Below, piece after piece: positions 25,601 to 32,942 of a stretch of DNA of 64,000 nt. The stretch is from positions 310,001-374,000 of the forward strand of contig NZ_BOQL01000018.1 in the NCBI RefSeq assembly GCF_018332655.1, given 5' to 3'. Numbering within the stretch: position 1 is the stretch's first letter; each line of letters begins with the position of its first letter. This DNA is from Actinoplanes auranticolor. GTDB taxonomy: Bacteria > Actinomycetota > Actinomycetes > Mycobacteriales > Micromonosporaceae. A program made the translations under genes and the position numbers. The notes beneath the pieces are model-generated. The model had not been told where the DNA came from. It was given only the letters and a program-made list of their open reading frames with translations, and made no database searches.

Positions 25601-25735
25601 TCCCTGCCAGGTGGAGTGCACCTCCTGCCCGGTCAGCCGGAAATCGCTGCCGGCGGCGTTCAGCGCGGTCGCCTGCGTTTCCACGGCGCCCAGATCCCCG
25701 CTGAACTGCGGGATGGCGTCCGGCTTGATGACCAC
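22697..25735 (-). CDS. Large T7SS effector with C-terminal PD-(D/E)XK nuclease-like domain
   Basis: 1012 residues, GTG start behind GGGGGAG. Residues 1-175 are helical and WXG100/LXG-like, with 'HSTWQGLSAFYEAPEAA' near 40-56. Residues ~190-310 hold Trp- and Gly-rich amphipathic segments of the kind seen in T7SS-translocated toxins. About 410-525 is a Pro-rich repeat region ('PPPRTGGG' variants), then an Asp-rich spacer to ~680 and a ~330-residue soluble C-terminus. That C-terminus carries 'NFDRILLDKDGKLVIIEEKG' (Asp896, Glu910, Lys912) followed by 'AEQGSPEYLREIL' (Gln938), the arrangement of a PD-(D/E)XK nuclease active site. It is most likely a secreted polymorphic toxin. The immunity candidate is the next gene. 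Confidence 0.83.
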   Translation of the reverse strand: MVIKPDAIPQFSGDLGAVETQATALNAAGSDFRLTGQEVHSTWQGLSAFYEAPEAATLFGATVRVRNDADTVSDDVQEVASALTQYVQVMRPIVARLSALQSEARTFVAGIDGDDDWRSDEGKVNQNNDLIRQVDTQLAAMMAAERQAANRINRLFGGTQWVVGDGSGNPNAYGFDAGALPAEAERPWGTSEERDLPWYQDGWNFVVGDYKGFFVDGLWGDVTGLFGLVNFFDWDTFSASWGGLWTLTGGVFTDPAKTGEAWKEFGKGLVAWDTWSEDPGRAFGLVVYNVFTLPLAPAKVGALGKGGKAAGAVAEGGADAAKAAEAARLTAAGKVLDEFGDVADVGKVDSLPTVADLATQVDLHLGDVLKANPDLQRALQDADALARVEAPARVDAPEARTRVDEPALVGAGRNGGTDLAPPRTGGGADLPPPRTGGGDGPPPRVSGDGPPPRVGGGDGADAPPPRVGGGGGGIDAPAPRTGDGAEVPTLRPGDGAEVPTPRTGDGGELPGGPGRDGEPGLPDTPGRTGDPDPLNPGRTVDDPPGPDRDAQDAPANPADDDPTGRPGDPADDGPGAPDRSPEQPAGDRTPGDVRADLDATGRDVDSTTDTGRDVDDTTDGRAADEAGQGAGDGSGGGRAADDGAGRADGDTAGGSRADDTGTRPLRPHEDPENPGHYKFAEDVTPAIRDTRYGRTLYEGPDGKWHADGDSMTDGSSRRDNGQLVDSRGHFLDDNNRPKDGIDAPSVVDTANKEKPLKLPKPELQDDLARDVQAKLDARTKLGDDMRSKWDTDLAEIVKKINGDQEFIEAGFKIDPSTMSSDLLKEAVVKAEDLLSTEELFKLENSGKEWLSLRQQYSDASERLGAVGGNLLEDRMFPGSQRLTGGDLAKGTPGNFDRILLDKDGKLVIIEEKGPRADLGSARATDPNKPDAPKIKAEQGSPEYLREILSKDEKLAKALEDEPELRELVEKAVRENNVRYLVARTTETGTVTVKDFVLDAQRWHPWSASVKEF

Positions 25736-25764
25736 GTTCTCCCCCGTACATCTGTGGCCGTGGC

Positions 25765-26091
25765 TCAGTTGAAGTTGCCCGGCGGCGCGGCGCCGGCGTT
25801 GGACTGCGCCGTCGCGGCCATCTCCAGATCGCCCGCGACATAGGCCTTGGTCGCGTCGACCGCGGCGGTCAGGATGCGCCCCGTGAGCTGCGTGACCCCG
25901 TCGATCGACGGACTGATGTGCTGGGCGAAACCGGCGAGCGCGCCCGCGACGATCTCGCTACCGCACGAGCCGGCGGCGCCGCTCAGCGCGTTGCCCATGG
26001 CCGTCCTGGCCGTGTCGAAGCCACCGGCCCGCTCACCGGTGCGGGTGACCACGCCCGAGACGCCCGGCGGGTCGATGTCCCACTTGCTCAT
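25765..26091 (-). CDS. DUF6507-like small ESX-type protein
   Basis: 108 residues beginning 'MSKWDIDPPGVSGVVTRTG', a start shared with the family recalled as DUF6507. It is predicted to be all-helical with a central Ala/Gly-rich helix and a flexible C-terminus 'AAPPGNFN'. Such proteins stand beside WXG100 genes and are thought to be EsxA-like partners or adaptors for larger T7SS substrates. It is the gene just before the nuclease-type effector, so it may bind the effector's N-terminal helical domain. Spacing to both neighbours is short (14 and 29 bp), consistent with one operon. Confidence 0.78.
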   Translation of the reverse strand: MSKWDIDPPGVSGVVTRTGERAGGFDTARTAMGNALSGAAGSCGSEIVAGALAGFAQHISPSIDGVTQLTGRILTAAVDATKAYVAGDLEMAATAQSNAGAAPPGNFN

Positions 26092-26104
26092 CGCGACCGC
26101 CGGG

Positions 26105-26410
26105 TCAGCCGATGCTGTCGACCGCGGCCCGGGCCCGCGACAGCGTGGTCTGTGCCGTGTCGTCGTTCTGCTGCAGCGTGGTCTTGATCAGCGTGATGAT
26201 CGTCCGCACCTCGCTGGCGGCGGTGTTCCACCGCACTTCCTTGTCGTGGTACTGGTCGGCGACGCCGTCGGCCAGGAAGTCGGCCATCGCCGCCTTCACC
26301 GCGGCGTCGCGGTCGTTGATCAGCACCTCGAGCCGCGCCACGACGGACTGGAGGTTGCTCTGCGCCTCGCTGGAGGTGGCCATGTCGAAGCTGCGCCGGT
26401 CAGAAGCCAT
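26105..26410 (-). CDS. WXG100/ESAT-6-like secreted protein
   Basis: 101 residues, the normal WXG100 length. Two helices are expected around 'RWNTAASEVRTIITLIKTTL', with W-N-T taking the place of W-x-G, and the C-terminus ends in a helix 'TTLSRARAAVDSIG'. It matches the annotation 'pore-forming ESAT-6 family protein' from memory. These proteins form helical-hairpin dimers exported by EccC. No YxxxD/E-type signal is obvious at the very end. The partner is probably one of the two small proteins on either side. Confidence 0.8.
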   Translation of the reverse strand: MASDRRSFDMATSSEAQSNLQSVVARLEVLINDRDAAVKAAMADFLADGVADQYHDKEVRWNTAASEVRTIITLIKTTLQQNDDTAQTTLSRARAAVDSIG

Positions 26411-26427
26411 CGGAGTCTCCCTCTGTC

Positions 26428-26763
26428 TCAGCGGCCTGCGCCGAAACGCGCGGCGTCGAAGTTGGCGGCACCCTCGGTGCTCCCGGCGTTGGCGGCCATG
26501 TCCTGCTCACCCTCGCGGAACGACGAGTCCATGCCGCCGATGCCGCCGAGGATGGCCGCCAGTGCCCGGTTGAGGTCGCTGGTGATCTCGTCACCGCGCA
26601 CCTTGAACCGGTCGAAGGCGGCCTTGCCGGCCCCGTTGAAGTTGCCCTCCAGGGGCGCCGCCGCCTGGATCAGCTGCTGGATCAGGCTGCCGAGCTCCTG
26701 GTTGGAGCCACCGGTCTTGGTCTGCAGTGTCCCCAACGTCTCTGAACCCATGTCGAACTTCAT
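26428..26763 (-). CDS. WXG100-like small T7SS protein, first gene of the operon
   Basis: 111 residues. The internal ATG was preferred over an upstream start because the conserved-looking sequence begins 'MKFDMGSETLGTLQTKTGGS'. A helix-turn-helix hairpin is predicted, with 'APLEGNFNGAGKAAFDRFK' in the turn region, where NFNGAGK replaces the WxG loop. The C-terminus is short and flexible. It heads the minus-strand type VII operon and is likely an exported substrate or structural partner of the next small protein. A canonical RBS is weak (GTGGG at -9), so the start is less certain than the identity. Confidence 0.75.
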   Translation of the reverse strand: MKFDMGSETLGTLQTKTGGSNQELGSLIQQLIQAAAPLEGNFNGAGKAAFDRFKVRGDEITSDLNRALAAILGGIGGMDSSFREGEQDMAANAGSTEGAANFDAARFGAGR

Positions 26764-26931
26764 CGAACCCACATCCCCGTTTGGTCGATAGTGACGCCCG
26801 TTCATGAAGCCTTGCGGGCAACCACCCTGTCAAGGTTACTGACCGCCGCAAGTCATCGATGGCATGAAGAGGACAAAGTGGCGACGGGCCCTCCCGCGTA
26901 CCGCTGATCTCGGGGGTGTTTTGATCTGCCG
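26764..26931. other. Divergent intergenic region upstream of the T7SS operon
   Basis: This 168-bp gap between the T7SS operon and the WD40-like gene must hold the promoter(s) of both. On the minus strand a perfect TTGACA lies at 26833-26828, but no TAnnnT box is found 16-19 bp further on. No strong palindrome was seen. Confidence 0.4.
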
Positions 26932-28806
26932 GTGACCGAAGGGGACGGCATCATCGCATACGGATCTCCCGCGTTCCGGGCGCGGAGCGGGTCGGCGGCA
27001 TTCATCGGCACGGACGACGGGCGGACGCTGCTGGCCGTCGACCCCGGGGTCGACGCGATCGACACCGGTACGGGTGCGGTGACGACGGGGCCTCGGGCCA
27101 GGGCGGTGGCCACCCACGGGGACCTCGTGGCTGTCGCGTCCGAGGAGCGACCGGATGCGGTCACGCTGCTGATGTTGCCGGAGCTGACGGCGCGGGAGGA
27201 GATCGACGCCGGCGGCCGGGTGTATCAGCTGGCGATGGGCGGCGGCACGATCGCGGCGCTCACCGCCGAGCCGTACGTGCTGGTGCTGATCGTGGACGGC
27301 ACCGTGCAGCGGATCGACCTGCCCGACAAGGCGACCTGCCTCGCCGTGTCGCCGGACGGGACGCTGGTCGCGGTCGGCACCGACCAGGGCCGTACGGGAA
27401 ACGTGCTGGTCGTGGACGCGACGACCGGGACGGTCCGGCACACGCTGACCGGGCCGCGCGCGCCGGTCAGCGCGGTGGCCGTCTCCGCGGCACACGACGT
27501 GGTGGTGGCGGCGGCCGGGCCGCGCGTGCTCGGCTGGACGCCGAGCACGAAGAAGCCGAGGGCCAGGAGCCTGTGGGCGGCACGCCGGGTGGGCGCGTCC
27601 CTGGCCGGGATCACCCGGGCCGGGCGCCTGATCGCGTACGCCCGGGGGGCGACCGTCTCGATCGATCCGGCAGCCGCCGCCGTCGACTGGGAGATCTATT
27701 CTTCCGGCCCGGCCCTGGTCCATGACGACCGGGTCATCTCCACCCGGTTCGGCGAATGCCGCGAGCTCGACCCGTCGACCGGGGCGGTGCGGCACACCTG
27801 GACGCACCGGGGACACCTGATCCGGTTGTCCGCCGTCGGCGAGACGATCGTCGGAAGTGGCCTCGAGTCCCGCCCGGTCCTGTTCCGCCCCGGTGCGACC
27901 GGAGCCGCCGAGCTGGGCGACGGTCATTCCCGGTTCGTCATCGCCGTCTCGTTCGACGGCGACCGGTTCGCCACGGCCGGTGAGGACCGCGTCTGCGTCT
28001 GGGAGCGGGGCCGGCCGGCACCGCTGTTCACGGCGATGCTGGACGACAGGCCGAACATCTACCGCCGCCAGGGCGTCTCGCTCGACGGCGGCACGCTGTT
28101 CGTCGGTGACGACGAGCGCCTGCTGCGGTTCACGGTCGGTGATCCGGAGCCGGAGGCACGCAGCGAGGAGCTGGACGGCCGGGTGGTGGCCGTGGCGCCG
28201 CTGACGGACCGGGGCGAGGTGCTGGCCGCCTGCTCGAAGGGTTACCGCAACGGCGTGCTCTACCGGCTCGACGCGCTGACGCTGGAGGTCCGCGCACGGG
28301 CCAGGGCGCCGCACGTCCTGGGGTCGATCGTGTACACGCCGAGGGCTGCGACGTTCGACCTGCGCTGGGCGACCGGGTTCCGGACCCACGAGATCAAGAG
28401 ATTCACCGACGTCGCGGAGTTCGACTATCCCGCCCACCGCCCACAGGTCTATCTCACCCCGGACCACGCGCTGGCGGTCGCCGTGGACGATCACGGAGCG
28501 ACTTCGGCCCTGACGGTCCTGGACATCGCTGCGCGTGCCCCGCTGCACGATCCGATCACCATCCCGGCCGTGATCGGCGAGCCCTGCATGTCCTCCGGCG
28601 GTCTGCTGACCACCGGGCACGCGGACGCGATCCGCTTGTGGGACGTCCGTTCCGGCACGCTGGCCCGTCAGCTGCCGTTCCGCACGCCCCTCGACCGGGG
28701 CTCCGTTCTGCGCTGGACGCCCGGTGAGACGGCCGTCCTGATCACCCACTCGTCCGGCGGGTTGCAGGAGGTGCCCGCGGCGCCCGGGAGCCGACGATTT
28801 CGGTAA
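26932..28806 (+). CDS. WD40-like beta-propeller protein
   Basis: 624 residues, GTG start, no signal peptide or membrane helix. The whole chain consists of ~40-residue beta-rich units with repeated 'V.AVSPDGTLVAVGT'-like strands and C-terminal units such as 'TGHADAIRLWDVRSGTLAR', which carries a true WD signature. It probably forms one or two seven-bladed propellers and serves as an intracellular scaffold. Many actinobacterial proteins of this type belong to kinase or T7SS neighbourhoods; it is divergent from the secretion operon, but a link is only positional. No catalytic motif. It precedes the redox genes by 47 bp and may share their transcript. Confidence 0.75.
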   Translation: MTEGDGIIAYGSPAFRARSGSAAFIGTDDGRTLLAVDPGVDAIDTGTGAVTTGPRARAVATHGDLVAVASEERPDAVTLLMLPELTAREEIDAGGRVYQLAMGGGTIAALTAEPYVLVLIVDGTVQRIDLPDKATCLAVSPDGTLVAVGTDQGRTGNVLVVDATTGTVRHTLTGPRAPVSAVAVSAAHDVVVAAAGPRVLGWTPSTKKPRARSLWAARRVGASLAGITRAGRLIAYARGATVSIDPAAAAVDWEIYSSGPALVHDDRVISTRFGECRELDPSTGAVRHTWTHRGHLIRLSAVGETIVGSGLESRPVLFRPGATGAAELGDGHSRFVIAVSFDGDRFATAGEDRVCVWERGRPAPLFTAMLDDRPNIYRRQGVSLDGGTLFVGDDERLLRFTVGDPEPEARSEELDGRVVAVAPLTDRGEVLAACSKGYRNGVLYRLDALTLEVRARARAPHVLGSIVYTPRAATFDLRWATGFRTHEIKRFTDVAEFDYPAHRPQVYLTPDHALAVAVDDHGATSALTVLDIAARAPLHDPITIPAVIGEPCMSSGGLLTTGHADAIRLWDVRSGTLARQLPFRTPLDRGSVLRWTPGETAVLITHSSGGLQEVPAAPGSRRFR

Positions 28807-28853
28807 GCGACTCGTAAGAGTTCGATTCGCGTGCCGGGACCTACGGTGAGCTC

Positions 28854-29435
28854 ATGAGAAAGTTCTGCCTGTCTTTGGCCGCGGCTGCCCTGGTTCTGAC
28901 CGCCTGTGGGACCGGCGCCGAAGATCCAGCCGGTTCCCCAGCGCCCGTGACGACCACCGCGGAAGCCTCGGCAGGAGCGCCCTCGCCGGATGACAGCCCC
29001 ACGGCGTCCGGGCCCGCCGCGGACGTGCCCGCTCTGCTGAAGTTCACCGGCACCACATTGGAGGGCGCGGCGTTCGACGGGACGCGCCTGGCCGGCGGCC
29101 CGGTGGTGTTCTGGTTCTGGGCCCCGTGGTGCCCCAAGTGCCAGGCCGAAGGTCCCGCCGTCGCCAAGACCGCGAAGAAGTACGGCGACAAGGTGCGCTT
29201 CGTCGGCATCGCCGGTCTCGACAAGAACAAGGACCAGATGACCAAGTTCGTCGACCGCACCGGCACCTCCGGTCTCGTCCAGCTCGACGACCGGACCGGT
29301 GCGCTCTACAAGCACTTCAAGGTCACCTCCCAGTCCTCCTACCTGTTCGTCAGCCCCGACGGGAAGACCAGGTCCGCGACCGGACCACTGGACGAAGGGC
29401 AGCTCTCCGAACTCATCGACCAGCACACCGCCTGA
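28854..29435 (+). CDS. Lipoprotein thioredoxin-like (TlpA/DsbE type) oxidoreductase
   Basis: 193 residues. The signal sequence ends in the lipobox LTAC with Cys18, so it is predicted to be membrane-anchored outside the cell. A Ser/Thr/Pro-rich tether (about 20-60) leads to a thioredoxin domain with 'FWFWAPWCPKCQAEGP', giving a CPKC active site at Cys93 and Cys96. The rest of the fold is standard ('VRFVGIAGLDKN', 'SSYLFVSPDGK'). It reduces or shuffles disulfides of exported proteins or cytochromes. Its stop and the start of the CcdA-type gene overlap by one base, so the electron donor is encoded next door. Confidence 0.9.
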   Translation: MRKFCLSLAAAALVLTACGTGAEDPAGSPAPVTTTAEASAGAPSPDDSPTASGPAADVPALLKFTGTTLEGAAFDGTRLAGGPVVFWFWAPWCPKCQAEGPAVAKTAKKYGDKVRFVGIAGLDKNKDQMTKFVDRTGTSGLVQLDDRTGALYKHFKVTSQSSYLFVSPDGKTRSATGPLDEGQLSELIDQHTA

Positions 29436-30286
29436 TGGACGACATCACCGTCGCGCTGGCCGCCGGCCTCGTCGCCGCTTTCAACCCGTGCGGCTTCGCC
29501 ATGCTGCCCTCCTTCCTGGCCATGCTCGTCTCGGGGCCGGGCGGCGTGCTCCGCGCCCTGCGGTTGTCGAGCGCCATGACCGCGGGTTTCGTCACCGTCT
29601 TCGGGGCCATCGGCTTCGTCATCAGCATCGCGACCGCGCCGATCCAGCAACACCTGCCCTGGGTCACCGTGGTCACCGGCGTCGTCCTGGCCGGCCTGGG
29701 CTGCTGGATGCTGTCCGGGCGCGAACTCTCGCTGCCGATACCCCGCCTCACCATCGGCGGCCCGTCCGGCTCGTTCATCGCCCTGTACGGCTACGGCGCC
29801 TCCTACGCCATCGCCTCGCTGTCCTGCACGATCGCGCCGTTCCTCGCCGTGACCGGACTGGTCTCCGGCTCCGGTGACATCGCGACCGGGCTGGCCGCCT
29901 TCGTCGCCTACGGCCTCGGCATGGGTATCGTCGTCGGCTTGCTGGCCATGCTCGTCGCCCTCGCGCAGGACACCGCCGTGCGCCGCACCCGTGCCGTCCT
30001 GCCTCACATCCTGCGCATCAGCGGGGCGTTCCTGCTGCTCGCCGGCCTGTACGTCGCCTATTACGGTTGGTACGAACTCCGCGTCATCGCCGGCGACTCC
30101 GCCGATGACGCGGTCGTCGGGACCGTCACCGAGATCCAAGGGCAGATCACCACATGGCTCGACGCCGTCGGCGTCTGGTGGATCCTCGCCGCCTTCATCC
30201 TGACCGCGGGAATCGCCGTCGCCCTCCGGGCAGCCCGCCGGACCAGGTCCGGGGACGACCATCGCCGAAACGCAACCACTGGGTAA
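29435..30286 (+). CDS. ccdA: CcdA/DsbD-type transmembrane thiol transporter
   Basis: 283 residues with about six to seven membrane helices. The two conserved membrane cysteines of CcdA are present: Cys19 in 'FNPCGFAMLPSF' and Cys131 in 'SLSCTIAPFLAV'. CcdA passes reducing equivalents from cytoplasmic thioredoxin across the membrane to an extracytoplasmic thioredoxin. The partner is the CPKC lipoprotein encoded immediately upstream (TGATG junction). No cytochrome c genes are in view, so the pathway may serve general disulfide reduction. It ends 65 bp from a converging histidine kinase gene. Confidence 0.9.
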   Translation: MDDITVALAAGLVAAFNPCGFAMLPSFLAMLVSGPGGVLRALRLSSAMTAGFVTVFGAIGFVISIATAPIQQHLPWVTVVTGVVLAGLGCWMLSGRELSLPIPRLTIGGPSGSFIALYGYGASYAIASLSCTIAPFLAVTGLVSGSGDIATGLAAFVAYGLGMGIVVGLLAMLVALAQDTAVRRTRAVLPHILRISGAFLLLAGLYVAYYGWYELRVIAGDSADDAVVGTVTEIQGQITTWLDAVGVWWILAAFILTAGIAVALRAARRTRSGDDHRRNATTG

Positions 30287-30351
30287 CGCTTCCCGGCAGG
30301 GTGGCTCCGGTGCGGCACGTTCCTGCAAGCCGCGAGCCCATCGCCCCGGTC

Positions 30352-32379
30352 CTACCTGTCCTCCGCGGCGTGCCGGGGCGCCGCGCCGGGCTCGGCCCTG
30401 GCTCGGCCGCCCTGCGCGACCATCCCCACCAGTTTGGCCGCGTTGGAGCGGCGGATGCCCCCGGTGGGCGGCGCGGCAGTCGCGGGGACCGGTGCGACCA
30501 CCGGGACGGCCAGCTCGGGCGGAATCGTCACCGTCGCGGTGAGGCCGCCGTGCGGAGACGGCCGGAGTACGACACGGATTCCGCGCTGGGCAGCCAGGAA
30601 GGCCACGACGAACAGGCCGAGTCGTGCGCTCTTGGCCGGGTCGAACTCCTGGGGTTGGGACAGCCTGCGGTTGGTCTCGTCCAGGACGGTCCGGGACATC
30701 CCCAGACCCTGGTCCTCGATCTCGATCGCGACCCCGTCCGGAACCCGTTGGGCCGACACTCGCACCGGCGTGCCGGGCGGGGAGAAGGTCGTACCGTTCT
30801 CCAGCAGCTCGGCGAGCAGATGCCCGATGTCGGTCACGGCCGGCTCGGGCACCTCCGCGTCCGTCAAGGGGCCGAACTCTATCCGTTGCGAGTGTTCGAC
30901 CTCGCCCGCCGCCCGGGTGATGATCCGGGCCAGCGGCTCCGGGCCGAATCCGCGCCGGCTGCGCGCGGAGCCCGCGAGGATCACCAGATGGTCGGCGTGC
31001 CGGCGCATCTGGACGGCCAGCTGTTCGACCCGGGTCGTCGCGCGTTCTCCGGCGGCGTCCACGGCGGGCGTCCGGGCCAGGGCCTCGAGCTGCCGGTCCA
31101 GCAACGTCTGGTTGCGGCGGGCGATGTTGACGAGGGCCTTGTTCATGTCGTAGCGCAGAGCGGCTTCCCCGGCCGCGGAGTCGATCGCGCTCTGCTGCAC
31201 CTCGCTCAGTGCGGCTCCGACGTCGGCGATCTCATCGTCGCCCAGGGACAGGCGCAGCGTGTTGCCGTCCGCGTCGATCTGCTCCCCCGCCCGTACCCGC
31301 CTGACCATCTCGGGCAGCCGGCGCTGGGCCAGATCGTTTGCCGCTGTCCGCAGGACGGACAGCCGCCGTACCACGGAACCGCCGACGCGGATCGACAGGA
31401 ACAGCGACGCCAGGATCGCGACCAGGCCCAGCATCCCGGACACGCCGAACCGCATCAGGATCCGGTCGCGTTCCGCTGCCGCGAACTCCGCGGCCTTGCC
31501 GTAGCCGTTGGCCAGGAAGTCGTACAGCTGACGGACGGCCGGGATGAAGGTCGCCTTCCACTCGGCCCGCGTGGTCGACACCGGTCCTCCGGGACCGTCC
31601 TCGCTGAGGATGCGATCCTCGGCTGTCCGCAGCGCCACGAAGTTGGGGCTGCTGAGCATGCTCTTGAAGGCGGCCTGGTCCGGCGCCGGCAACGTGGAGC
31701 CGGCGACCGGGATCTGGAAGCGCAACGCTCCGACGATCTCACTCAGTTGCCGGCGTTCCCCGGTGTCGAACCGGCCCGCCGAGGTCACGCCGGTCAGCAG
31801 GGCGTCCTCCTGATGGAGCAGCTCGCCGGTCCGGCGCATGGCGACCGAGGTACGCATGACCCGTTCCACCAGCGGATCGCTGGAGACGGCGGCCGCGGTG
31901 GACACGCTGAAGGCGTAGCTGATGATGCCGTTGTATCCGCTCACAGCCACGGCCCGGGTGATGCTCCCGGCGTCGACCTGGGTGCGCAGCAGGACCAGAG
32001 CGTCGCGGGCCGCGAGCATGTCGGCGATCCGGGCCCGGGTGATGTCGGCCGAGATGCCGCTGCCCCGGTAGTGCCGGGAGAGGTCGCGGAACTCGGTGAC
32101 TGCCGCGTCGGTCGCCGCCCGTTGCGCCCGCAGCGCGGCGGTGTCTCCGCCGGCCACCGCCAGGACATCGACGGACAGACTGCGTTCGGCCTGCAAGGCC
32201 GCCACCATCTTGTCGCACGGCAAGCTGACGTTGTCCTGGGTGTGGTTGGTGTCCCGGAGCGCCGTCGCGTCGGCGAACGACGCCGTGACATCCACGGTCC
32301 ACAGCGCGGTCAACGCGGCCACGGGCACCAGCAGCACCAGGACGATCTTGGAACGGATGGACCTCGGTTTTCGCCCCAC
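30352..32379 (-). CDS. CvnA-like sensor kinase with nitrate/nitrite-sensing domain
   Basis: 675 residues, GTG start. The layout is one membrane helix (about 11-30), an extracytoplasmic NIT (nitrate/nitrite-sensing) helical domain (about 50-310), a second helix (about 330-350), a HAMP region and a kinase-like core. The dimerisation segment 'ALVNIARRNQTLLDRQLEAL' lacks a phospho-acceptor His, and the ATP-binding lobe has 'HLLAELLENGTTFSPPGTPV' and 'DQGLGMS'. This is the pattern of conservon protein CvnA in Streptomyces, which works with roadblock (CvnB), DUF742 (CvnC) and GTPase (CvnD) partners. None of those follow here, so it is an orphan. Confidence 0.88.
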   Translation of the reverse strand: MGRKPRSIRSKIVLVLLVPVAALTALWTVDVTASFADATALRDTNHTQDNVSLPCDKMVAALQAERSLSVDVLAVAGGDTAALRAQRAATDAAVTEFRDLSRHYRGSGISADITRARIADMLAARDALVLLRTQVDAGSITRAVAVSGYNGIISYAFSVSTAAAVSSDPLVERVMRTSVAMRRTGELLHQEDALLTGVTSAGRFDTGERRQLSEIVGALRFQIPVAGSTLPAPDQAAFKSMLSSPNFVALRTAEDRILSEDGPGGPVSTTRAEWKATFIPAVRQLYDFLANGYGKAAEFAAAERDRILMRFGVSGMLGLVAILASLFLSIRVGGSVVRRLSVLRTAANDLAQRRLPEMVRRVRAGEQIDADGNTLRLSLGDDEIADVGAALSEVQQSAIDSAAGEAALRYDMNKALVNIARRNQTLLDRQLEALARTPAVDAAGERATTRVEQLAVQMRRHADHLVILAGSARSRRGFGPEPLARIITRAAGEVEHSQRIEFGPLTDAEVPEPAVTDIGHLLAELLENGTTFSPPGTPVRVSAQRVPDGVAIEIEDQGLGMSRTVLDETNRRLSQPQEFDPAKSARLGLFVVAFLAAQRGIRVVLRPSPHGGLTATVTIPPELAVPVVAPVPATAAPPTGGIRRSNAAKLVGMVAQGGRARAEPGAAPRHAAEDR

Positions 32380-32603
32380 GAGACCTCATTCCTGGCCGGA
32401 CGGCTGACGGTGGGATCGCTCCCATTGAGTACTCCGCCGCGCTGCCCTCGGATCAAAATCCGTCGAAGGTGCCCCGGAGAACTGACAGATGCTGCCCTAT
32501 CGCCCGCTGCCGGCGTCGCTGTGACGCGTAAGCGCTACGCCAGCGCGCGGTAAGCGGCGTCTGGCTTGATGGGTGCCGGTGCACCACCAAGGGCGGCCGG
32601 CGC

Positions 32604-32930
32604 GTGGAAGCCGATCCCCGCTACCGCGCCACGCTTGCGAAATGGCAGGCTTGCCTGCGCGGCAAGGGCTACCACTACGAGCGGCCCGACAAGGCGTCGA
32701 AGGCGATGTCGAAGCTCTACGGCAAGCCGGGCACCGACACACGAGCACGGGCGACGGAGATCCGTACGGCCGTGGCGGACATCGAGTGCCGCCGGGCGAC
32801 GGGCCTGGTCCGCCTCGCCCGGCAGCTCGACCAGAAGTACCAGGCCAAGACCCGTACGGAACGCGCAACCGAGATGGCGGCGTACCGCGACCTCCAGGCA
32901 GATGCGGTCAACCGCGCGACGGGGCTGTAG
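32604..32930 (+). pseudogene. N-terminally truncated remnant of an actinobacterial lipoprotein
   Basis: The frame encodes 108 residues from a GTG, but is already open from 32532 without a plausible start or signal peptide. The pattern 'RATLAKWQACLRGKGYHYER' and 'DIECRRATGLV' with paired Cys is the C-terminal half of a common actinobacterial lipoprotein family of unknown function, whose members normally carry a lipobox and an N-terminal domain. Those are absent here. It may be a relic or a short cytosolic variant translated from GTG; the first is favoured. Confidence 0.45.
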
Positions 32931-32942
32931 CCCGGCCACGGT

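Noticed and set aside
22727..25843. 1038-codon open frame antisense to the effector
   Set aside because: Caused by codon bias of the real minus-strand gene. No motif, no RBS, and it would overlap two real genes.
26828..26833. TTGACA on the minus strand before the T7SS operon
   Set aside because: No acceptable -10 at 16-19 bp, so a promoter call would rest on a single hexamer.
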